A DNA stretch of 6,074 nucleotides from NCBI GenBank assembly GCA_016765515.1, contig JAESPT010000310.1:1-6074 (forward strand). The letters run 5' to 3'. Shown piece by piece: positions 1-5,049 of the stretch; position 1 is the first letter of the stretch; every line of letters begins with the position of its first letter. The DNA comes from Sneathiella sp. (GTDB lineage: Bacteria; Pseudomonadota; Alphaproteobacteria; Sneathiellales; Sneathiellaceae). Below the pieces are notes generated by a model. That model had not been told where the DNA came from, searched no databases, and saw only the letters and a program-made list of their open reading frames with translations. The translations under genes and the position numbers were made by a program.

Positions 1-1638
1 CAGATTAGAAACAGGGCTGGCGAGTATCGCGATGTTCTTATGAATATTGAGGTTATATTTGTTGATGGGATCAAATGTCTCTTCATTTCATCAAGAGATA
101 TTACTGAAAATAAGCGTATTGTAAAAGCCATAGAAGTGAGTGATCGACGTTTTCAGATTATGTTTGAAAATGCTCTCATTGGTATGGCTCTGACGGATAG
201 TCTGACCAACAAAGTTTTTGTGGCAAACCAAAAATACCTGGAAATTGTCGGCGCACTAGAAGAGGACATAAACAGTTTAGACTGGCGAACAATTACGCAC
301 CCGGATGATTTGGATGAAGATCTGGGACATATGGAACAATTGATTTCTGGAGAGATTTCCGGATATGAGATGGAAAAACGATATGTTCGCCCTGACGGGA
401 GCTTATGTTGGGTAGAATTGTTTGTGCACGACATCAGTTTTTTAGAGGATCGTGAGAAAAAGCAGCATTTTGTGATGCTCATTGATATCACGGCTAAAAA
501 AGAAGCAGAGCTGGAGCTGGCGGTAAGTCGAGACAGGTTTGCAAATTTCACCAAAGCGAGTACGGATTGGTATTGGGAAACAGATAAAGATACCCGATTT
601 ACCTATATCTCATCCATAGTCTCCAAAAGCACAGGGCTTTCAGAAAACCAATATATTGGGAAAACACAGCAGGAAACCTATGGCGACGATGCCTGGGGAC
701 AGGACGCCCTGATATCATTGTATAATCGATTAGAACAGAAGAAGGGCTTTCGAGACTTGGTGTTTTATCGCATCAATAAAAAAACAGGGAAAAAAGTCTG
801 GTTGAGGACGAGTGGACAGCCGTTCTATGACAGTGCTGATATGTTTGCTGGGTTCCGTGGATCGACATCAGATATCACCAACCAATTGGAATTAGAGGAG
901 AAATTAAAGCAATCCCAGAAAATGGAGGCTGTTGGCCAACTTACCGGCGGGATTGCCCATGATTTTAACAATTTGCTTGCTGTCATTCAGGGGAATGTAG
1001 AGCTTGTTTCGGAGGCGCTTGAAGAGGGCCGTCCCGTCCAGTCTGCTCAACTAAGACCCGTGTTAAATGCAACGTTACGCGGCGCGGAACTGACGCAAAG
1101 TATGTTGGCCTTTTCAAGAAAACAAGAATTGTCACCCGTTGTGTTACGGCTTGATTTACATGTGGATAAATTGGTGAATATGCTCCAGAGAACACTCGGT
1201 GAAACCATCAAGATCATCACTGACTTTGAAGAAAATCTTTGGGTTTGTGAAGCGGATCCGGGTCAAGTGGAGAACGCACTTTTAAATCTCTGTCTCAATG
1301 CCAGGGATGCAATGCCCAGTGGCGGAATCCTGTCGATTTCTGTTCAGAATGTAGAATTTGGCGGTGACTCTGTTTTATTGCAACCAGATTTCAAAGCGGG
1401 AAAATATGTAGTTTTAGCGGTAAATGACACTGGATGTGGCATGGATGAAAATGTACTTGAGCATGTCATGGAGCCTTTTTACACAACCAAGGAAATAGGC
1501 AAGGGAACTGGGCTTGGACTGAGCATGGTCTACGGATTTGCCAGACAATCCAAAGGGCATCTTACAATTAATTCTGAACTTAGTGTCGGAACCACCGTAA
1601 AATTATATCTTCCCTTCGCAGTGGAAAAATCGAATTAG
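1..1638 (+). CDS. Multi-PAS sensor histidine kinase (5' partial)
   Basis: This is the C-terminal part of a cytoplasmic-type sensor kinase that autophosphorylates a histidine and passes the phosphate to a response regulator not seen here. The frame is open from base 1. The 13 codons before the ATG at 40 read as the end of a PAS core (GEYRDVL running into FISSRDITE), so that ATG is internal and the gene starts upstream. In residues counted from the ATG at 40: the end of one PAS (to about 25), a full PAS/PAC (about 36-152, with HPDD and RYVRPDGS), a third PAS (about 165-282, opening with DWYWETD), a dimerisation/phosphoacceptor helix with H307 in GGIAHDFNN, and the HATPase domain with N box (NLCLNARDAM, 416-425), G1 (DTGCGM, 463-468), F box (EPFYTTK) and G2 (GKGTGLGL, 487-494). 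No membrane segment is visible in this part. It ends right after the ATPase domain, so there is no C-terminal receiver. The signal is unknown. Family call certain; ligand and partner not predictable. Confidence 0.95.
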   Translation, partial: QIRNRAGEYRDVLMNIEVIFVDGIKCLFISSRDITENKRIVKAIEVSDRRFQIMFENALIGMALTDSLTNKVFVANQKYLEIVGALEEDINSLDWRTITHPDDLDEDLGHMEQLISGEISGYEMEKRYVRPDGSLCWVELFVHDISFLEDREKKQHFVMLIDITAKKEAELELAVSRDRFANFTKASTDWYWETDKDTRFTYISSIVSKSTGLSENQYIGKTQQETYGDDAWGQDALISLYNRLEQKKGFRDLVFYRINKKTGKKVWLRTSGQPFYDSADMFAGFRGSTSDITNQLELEEKLKQSQKMEAVGQLTGGIAHDFNNLLAVIQGNVELVSEALEEGRPVQSAQLRPVLNATLRGAELTQSMLAFSRKQELSPVVLRLDLHVDKLVNMLQRTLGETIKIITDFEENLWVCEADPGQVENALLNLCLNARDAMPSGGILSISVQNVEFGGDSVLLQPDFKAGKYVVLAVNDTGCGMDENVLEHVMEPFYTTKEIGKGTGLGLSMVYGFARQSKGHLTINSELSVGTTVKLYLPFAVEKSN

Positions 1639-1639
1639 G

Positions 1640-1668
1640 GGCTATTTATTAGCCGTGACCTCTTTTTT
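1640..1668 (+). terminator. Weak possible terminator after the kinase
   Basis: A 5-bp stem, GGCTA (1640-1644) with TAGCC (1650-1654) and loop TTTAT, begins 2 bases after the kinase stop codon. A run of six T lies at 1663-1668. The stem is short and the T run starts 8 bases after it, so this is a poor match to an intrinsic terminator. It is listed because the two convergent genes leave only 66 bp for termination. Confidence 0.25.
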
Positions 1669-1704
1669 ATTATCCGTAAATTTGGCCTGAATAAACGAAT
1701 GTTT

Positions 1705-2568
1705 TTAATCGGTATCTGCTTTCAATTCGGAGAATGTGGATAGTGAATATTTGAAAGTTTTCATGAAATCGTGTGCGTAATCCTCAATCTGCCGGATTTC
1801 TTCATTTGACAGACTAGATTTATAGTTACCGATTGAATCCTTTGAAATGGAACGGCCCCTTATTTTCGTATCGAAAGAGTCGTTTTTCCCTCTCAGTCGC
1901 GTATAGACCCAATCGGCATCTTTATTGAAGGTGGAAAAATCCAAGCCTGTGAAAGCAGAAAGATCTGGGAAAAACTGATCTGGATCGGTAACCAAAGTTT
2001 CGTATTTGACGAACATCACTCTGTTTCGCGCTACTTTCATCAGATATTGCACTGATTGGTAAAAACTCAAAAAAATATGAGTGAGTTTTTTCATATCCCG
2101 TTGTGCGGCCACCATATTGCTGCTTCGCCCAAGTTTTTTTTGTTTTTCTGCGACGACAAGCATTGATGAAACCACATCCCTTGGATCTCGAACCATAATA
2201 ACAAATTTAGCGTTGGGAAGGAGTTCTGCGACCGCTGGGAAAAGCGGCGTTAATTCTGGGTGCTTGAGAATAAGATCTCGTGGGCTGTGTTGTTGGCGAT
2301 GAATAGATGTAAGCAGACTATCCAATTGTATTTTTGTGAAACCCTTCAGCTCCTCTAAGCCATCGAAGAAATCTGCTAGTGCTCTATCACTTTTGTTTCG
2401 CCATTGAGCGTATGTTTTGACATGACTGGTCAGGTGATGACATTCGAACATCATATCGTTGGTCGAAGGTGTACTGCATAAAGTGTGTTGTAAAAGGCTT
2501 GTGCCGGTTCTCATAGCACCGCCAACGAAAATAATGTTGAACTGAGTTTCCCTTTCTGTTGATGTCAT
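1705..2568 (-). CDS. PAPS-dependent sulfotransferase family protein
   Basis: A 287-residue single-domain sulfotransferase, expected to move the sulfuryl group from PAPS to a hydroxyl or amine acceptor in the cytoplasm. The 5'-phosphosulfate loop is GGAMRTGTSLL at residues 16-26, just after a beta strand (NIIFVG). The 3'-phosphate motif is VRDPRDVVSS at 126-135, where R127 and S135 match the arginine and serine that contact the PAPS 3'-phosphate in this family. The usual VKYE..VTDP segment follows at 187-196, and a late SIGNYKSSLSNEE segment at 245-257 resembles the C-terminal helix region of Sulfotransfer_1/3 proteins. Length is typical. There is no signal peptide or membrane helix. The start ATG (2566-2568) has a GGAAAG 9 bases upstream on the minus strand. 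It is convergent with the kinase and divergent from glpD, with no neighbour hinting at an acceptor. Fold and cofactor are confident; the substrate is unknown. Confidence 0.88.
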   Translation of the reverse strand: MTSTERETQFNIIFVGGAMRTGTSLLQHTLCSTPSTNDMMFECHHLTSHVKTYAQWRNKSDRALADFFDGLEELKGFTKIQLDSLLTSIHRQQHSPRDLILKHPELTPLFPAVAELLPNAKFVIMVRDPRDVVSSMLVVAEKQKKLGRSSNMVAAQRDMKKLTHIFLSFYQSVQYLMKVARNRVMFVKYETLVTDPDQFFPDLSAFTGLDFSTFNKDADWVYTRLRGKNDSFDTKIRGRSISKDSIGNYKSSLSNEEIRQIEDYAHDFMKTFKYSLSTFSELKADTD

Positions 2569-2648
2569 TCTAGGCGACTTTCCAATGCATACGGGATTTA
2601 CAAATCTTCTTTATTCAGAATCTGGCAACACTGTCGGTTCTAAAAAAG

Positions 2649-2676
2649 ACAATCAATCAGGATTGTTGAACTGATT
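2649..2676. repeat. Two interleaved 6-bp inverted repeats
   Basis: ACAATC (2649-2654) pairs with GATTGT (2661-2666), and AATCAG (2655-2660) pairs with CTGATT (2671-2676). The arms lie in the order A, B, A', B', so the two hairpins overlap and would exclude one another or form a knotted fold. Each 6-bp repeat alone is near chance level in a gap this size. The role is unknown. Confidence 0.35.
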
Positions 2677-2705
2677 ACAAGAAGAATGTCGAAAAAATGC
2701 TTTGA

Positions 2706-2790
2706 TTTCAGTTCCTGGTTTCGAGTGCGGAATTTCATTTGACATTCATAATGATTTCATATTTTCTTCGCATACTTTCGGTATATTTCA
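2706..2790 (+). promoter_or_regulatory. TTTCR pentamer cluster, candidate glpD operator
   Basis: Six same-strand copies of TTTCA or TTTCG start at 2706, 2719, 2733, 2755, 2776 and 2786, and none occurs in the rest of the gap on this strand. The last four are 22, 21 and 10 bp apart, close to whole helical turns, and they surround the -35 box at 2739-2744. From family knowledge, DeoR-type repressors, including GlpR-like regulators of glycerol genes, often bind arrays of TTTCG-like half sites. That a GlpR homologue binds here is an inference; no glpR gene lies in the window. Confidence 0.4.
2739..2765 (+). promoter_or_regulatory. Candidate sigma-70 promoter of glpD
   Basis: TTGACA at 2739-2744 is a perfect -35 consensus. 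The best -10 near it is TATTTT at 2760-2765 (4 of 6 matches) after a short 15-bp spacer. A better -10-like box, TATATT at 2782-2787 (5 of 6), lacks a -35 at the right distance. The start point is therefore uncertain, but the -35 lies 88 bp before the glpD ATG and among the TTTCR pentamers. Confidence 0.45.
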
Positions 2791-2810
2791 AAATTCGACT
2801 CAGCGAAAGT
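2774..2810. repeat. 7-bp inverted repeat before glpD
   Basis: ACTTTCG (2774-2780) and CGAAAGT (2804-2810) form a perfect inverted repeat with 23 bp between the arms and starts 30 bp apart. The left arm contains one of the TTTCG pentamers, so it may be part of the same operator. It sits directly before the glpD Shine-Dalgarno. A single 7-bp repeat of this kind could also arise by chance. Confidence 0.35.
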
Positions 2811-2826
2811 GAGAGAGGACATTTCC

Positions 2827-4326
2827 ATGTCGGCAGATTTCGACATTTTTATTATTGGTGGCGGGATAAATGGGTGCGGTATTGCGAGAGATGCCGTTGG
2901 CCGCGGATATTCTGTTGCCTTGTGCGAAATGAATGACTTTGCAAGTGGAACGTCATCCGGTTCAACGAAACTTGTCCATGGTGGGCTTCGGTATTTGGAA
3001 CATTATGAGTTTCGACTGGTCAGGGAATCTTTGAGTGAACGTGAAGTTCTCTGGCGCACGGCTCCGCATATCATTTGGCCACTTCGTTTTACCTTGCCGT
3101 ATCTTCCCGGTCTGCGACCAGCCTGGTTCCTCCGCCTTGGGCTGTTTATTTATGATTATATTGGTGGCCGCAAAAAACTGCCGGCGACAAAATCCGTTGA
3201 TTTGACGAAAGCACCAGCAGGGGTACCGCTAAAGCCGGAAATCAAAAAAGGTTTCGAATATTCTGATTGTTGGGTAAATGATGCGCGTCTTGTCGTGCTG
3301 AATGCCCAGGATGCCGCTGCGATGGGGGCACAGGTAGAAACTCGGATGCGCTGCATTAATGCGCGGCGTGACGGTGGTATTTGGCATATCACCACCCAAA
3401 ATACACAAACCAAAGAAGAAAAAACTTTGACGGCACGGGCACTGGTTAATGCATCCGGTCCCTGGGTGGATGACGTCCTCGAAAACTCCCTTGGCGATAA
3501 GCACGCTCAAAATGTACGGCTTGTGCAAGGAAGTCATATCGTTGTCCCAAAAATGTTTGATCATGATCGCTGTTACATTTTTCAAAATGCAGACGAGCGG
3601 ATCATTTTTGCGATCCCCTATGAGCAGGATTACACACTGATCGGAACCACCGATCATGATTTTAAAGGGGATGTGAATAACATCAGTATATCTGATGAGG
3701 AAATCACTTATCTTTGTGCCGCGGCAAGTGACTATTTTACGAAACCCATTGAAGAGAAGGATGTTGTCTGGAGCTATTCAGGTGTTCGCCCACTTTATGA
3801 TGACGGCGCATCTAAGGCTCAGGAAGCCACAAGAGATTATGTTCTTCGTCAAGACGGCAAAAATGGGGATGCGCCGTTGCTTAATGTGTTCGGCGGAAAA
3901 ATAACCACATACCGCCGTCTGGCTGAATCCATGATGGAAAAAATTGAGGCTGCGCTTGGCAAGAAAAATGCGCGCTGGACAGCTTCTTCCACGCTTCCCG
4001 GAGGAGATTTCGAGCCGGAGGAATTCGACGAACTTGTTGATCAATTCGCGCTAAAGTACCCGTTCCTGGAAAGAAAACTGGTGTGGCGTTTTGTTCGTTC
4101 CTACGGGACCAAAACCGAGGAAGTCCTTGAAGGTATTACCTCGCTTGAGGGTATGGGTAAGGATTTTGGTGCTGGACTTACCGAGCGGGAAGTAAATTAT
4201 CTCGTGAAAAATGAGTGGGCGCAAACAGCAGAGGATGTTGTTTGGCGCCGCGGTAAGCTCGGTATTCGCATGTCCACTGAACAAATTGCCGGGCTGAATG
4301 CATGGATGACGAATGGACGTTCCTGA
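2827..4326 (+). CDS. glpD: Aerobic glycerol-3-phosphate dehydrogenase GlpD
   Basis: An FAD-dependent, peripheral inner-membrane enzyme that oxidises sn-glycerol 3-phosphate to dihydroxyacetone phosphate and passes electrons to quinone. The 499-residue length fits the family (about 500). Visible features: N-terminal FAD Rossmann motif IIGGGINGCGIARDA (9-23); the GlpD signature FASGTSS followed by STKLVHGGLRYLE (38-58); the amphipathic LRPAWFLRLGLFIYD stretch (96-110); EIKKGFEYSDCWV.DARL (138-155); QGSHIVVP (234-241); YSGVRPLYDD (317-326); GGKITTYR (356-363); and a C-terminal cap domain ending WRRGKLGI (473-480). R321, R336 and K358 align from memory with active-site R317, R332 and K354 of E. 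coli GlpD. The ATG at 2827 is chosen because GAGAGGA (2813-2819) sits 7 bases upstream and the FAD motif then starts at the usual distance. It stands alone, without glpF, glpK or glpR. A second stop, TAG, follows the TGA directly. Identification is very secure. Confidence 0.97.
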   Translation: MSADFDIFIIGGGINGCGIARDAVGRGYSVALCEMNDFASGTSSGSTKLVHGGLRYLEHYEFRLVRESLSEREVLWRTAPHIIWPLRFTLPYLPGLRPAWFLRLGLFIYDYIGGRKKLPATKSVDLTKAPAGVPLKPEIKKGFEYSDCWVNDARLVVLNAQDAAAMGAQVETRMRCINARRDGGIWHITTQNTQTKEEKTLTARALVNASGPWVDDVLENSLGDKHAQNVRLVQGSHIVVPKMFDHDRCYIFQNADERIIFAIPYEQDYTLIGTTDHDFKGDVNNISISDEEITYLCAAASDYFTKPIEEKDVVWSYSGVRPLYDDGASKAQEATRDYVLRQDGKNGDAPLLNVFGGKITTYRRLAESMMEKIEAALGKKNARWTASSTLPGGDFEPEEFDELVDQFALKYPFLERKLVWRFVRSYGTKTEEVLEGITSLEGMGKDFGAGLTEREVNYLVKNEWAQTAEDVVWRRGKLGIRMSTEQIAGLNAWMTNGRS

Positions 4327-4355
4327 TAGCCCGAAAGGGGCAGACAACAAGCAAA

Positions 4356-4383
4356 AACCTGGCAGATATAACCTGACAGATTT
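4356..4383 (+). repeat. Tandem imperfect 14-bp repeat in the glpD 3' UTR
   Basis: Two adjacent 14-bp units start at 4356 and 4370: AACCTGGCAGATAT and AACCTGACAGATTT. They agree at 12 of 14 positions, and 11 of the first 12. They lie between the glpD stop codon and its terminator, so they would be transcribed. A small GC hairpin, GCCC (4329-4332) with GGGC (4338-4341), precedes them. No function is known to me. Confidence 0.6.
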
Positions 4384-4390
4384 TTGAGAG

Positions 4391-4420
4391 AAGAGCCGGC
4401 TCTCCCCCGGCTCTTTTTTT
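4391..4420 (+). terminator. Strong intrinsic terminator of glpD
   Basis: A perfect 9-bp stem, AAGAGCCGG (4391-4399) with CCGGCTCTT (4407-4415), has a 7-base pyrimidine-rich loop and runs into a seven-T tract (4414-4420). This is a textbook rho-independent terminator 64 bases after the glpD stop, and it separates glpD from sufE transcription. Confidence 0.93.
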
Positions 4421-4446
4421 GTGTCCGGGATCTTAATTTTTCTATT

Positions 4447-4476
4447 TTGATTCCGGTGTTTTTTATTGGCTAAAAC
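4447..4476 (+). promoter_or_regulatory. Weak candidate sufE promoter
   Basis: TTGATT (4447-4452) and TAAAAC (4471-4476) are each 4 of 6 matches to the sigma-70 boxes, with an 18-bp spacer. A promoter is needed here because the glpD terminator lies just upstream. The motif is weak, so the exact site is uncertain. Confidence 0.3.
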
Positions 4477-4489
4477 TGATAGACAGGAC

Positions 4490-4506
4490 GGAATATTTCG
4501 TATTCC
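4490..4506. promoter_or_regulatory. 17-bp palindrome before sufE, possible operator
   Basis: GGAATA (4490-4495) and TATTCC (4501-4506) form a perfect inverted repeat around TTTCG, 22 bp before the sufE ATG and just downstream of the weak promoter candidate. It could be an operator half-site pair or a leader hairpin. I do not recognise it as a known IscR, RirA, Irr or Fur site. Confidence 0.35.
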
Positions 4507-4528
4507 CGATACTTGGTGAAAGTGTACC

Positions 4529-4960
4529 ATGTCCGTTCAGTCCAATTCCGCTCAAGATGTTGTTCAAGATTTCAAAGATGCGTTTATGTTTCTCGATGAG
4601 TGGACTGATCGATACGGCTATTTAATTGATCTTGGTCGAAAGCTACCGGAGTTTCCAAAAGAGCTGAGGGTTGATGAAAACCTGATGCAGGGCTGTCAGT
4701 CGCAGGTATGGCTGATCTCCCACATGGAGGGGAATCGATTGCAATTTCTGGCCATGAGTGATGCGATGATTGTTAGTGGTCTTATTGGGTTGCTTTTAGC
4801 CGTTTACAATAACAGAACACCTACAGAAATTCTTTCAACGGATTCTGCTTTTCTTGAAGACCTGGGATTAAACCAACACTTGTCTCCCTCCCGGAGCAAT
4901 GGTCTCCATTCAATGGTCAAGCATATCATGGCAGCGGCACAGCGGCACGTTGCTGTGTAA
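4529..4960 (+). CDS. sufE: SufE family cysteine desulfuration protein
   Basis: SufE accepts persulfide sulfur from the cysteine desulfurase SufS and raises its activity, feeding iron-sulfur cluster assembly on SufBCD in the cytoplasm. The 143-residue length is typical (E. coli SufE is 138). The active-site cysteine is C56 in MQGCQSQVWL (53-62), matching C51 of E. coli SufE. Also present are the SDAMIVSGLIGLLL helix region (77-90), the TP.EI segment (98-101) and the C-terminal LSPSRSNGLHSMVKHI signature (118-133). The ATG at 4529 is preceded by a modest GGTGAAAG (4515-4522). Neither sufS nor the sufBCD genes are in the window, so it is a detached suf gene. This is common in Alphaproteobacteria, to my knowledge. 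It is transcribed after the glpD terminator, and the carboxylase gene follows 89 bp later. CsdE is a related alternative, but without csdA nearby the general SufE name is safer. Confidence 0.95.
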   Translation: MSVQSNSAQDVVQDFKDAFMFLDEWTDRYGYLIDLGRKLPEFPKELRVDENLMQGCQSQVWLISHMEGNRLQFLAMSDAMIVSGLIGLLLAVYNNRTPTEILSTDSAFLEDLGLNQHLSPSRSNGLHSMVKHIMAAAQRHVAV

Positions 4961-5049
4961 GGCTTATTCATCGCCTTTCTAATTCCATAAAGGCAGTGTA
5001 GCATACCTCCAAAATCAAGAATAAGCGGCTCGACCGCCTTGGGAGGAAT
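4961..5049 (+). other. sufE / carboxylase spacer with leader hairpin
   Basis: This 89-bp spacer has no good terminator, so read-through from sufE into the carboxylase gene is plausible. A small hairpin, AAGCGG (5023-5028) with CCGC and TT (5034-5037, 5039-5040) and one bulged C, ends where the ribosome binding site GGGAGGA (5041-5047) begins. The gap between that site and the ATG at 5050 is only 2 bases, or 3 from the GGAGG core, which is shorter than usual. No clear promoter was found. Confidence 0.4.

Larger units (their letters stand above)
2569..2826. other. Divergent intergenic region, sulfotransferase / glpD
   Basis: This 258-bp AT-rich gap separates the divergently transcribed sulfotransferase and glpD genes and should hold both promoters. 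The glpD-proximal half has a consensus -35 box and a cluster of TTTCR pentamers (listed separately). On the sulfotransferase side the best -35-like box on the minus strand is TTGCCA (plus-strand 2623-2628), but I found no convincing -10 at normal spacing. Short open frames across this gap lack good ribosome binding sites and family features, and I do not call genes here. Confidence 0.7.

Noticed and set aside
40..42. ATG at 40 as the start of the kinase gene
   Set aside because: The frame is open back to base 1, the preceding codons read as PAS-domain sequence, and no Shine-Dalgarno precedes the ATG.
2809..2826. GTG at 2809 as an earlier glpD start, adding six residues
   Set aside because: The GTG overlaps the strong GAGAGGA ribosome binding site that serves the ATG at 2827, and the added residues lie before the normal GlpD N-terminus.
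2739..2936. Small plus-strand open frame overlapping the glpD start
   Set aside because: Its start overlaps the TTGACA box, it has no good ribosome binding site, and its second half is just the glpD reading in another frame.
4051..4530. Long minus-strand open frame across the end of glpD and the terminator region
   Set aside because: It runs antisense to confirmed glpD coding sequence and across the terminator, with no recognisable domain.
1705..4960. A linked sulfur system joining the sulfotransferase and SufE
   Set aside because: They use different sulfur chemistry (PAPS sulfuryl transfer versus cysteine persulfide), are on opposite strands, and are separated by glpD and its strong terminator.
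4973..4994. GCCTTT / AAAGGC hairpin after sufE as a terminator
   Set aside because: The stem is only 6 bp with a 10-base loop and no T tract follows it.
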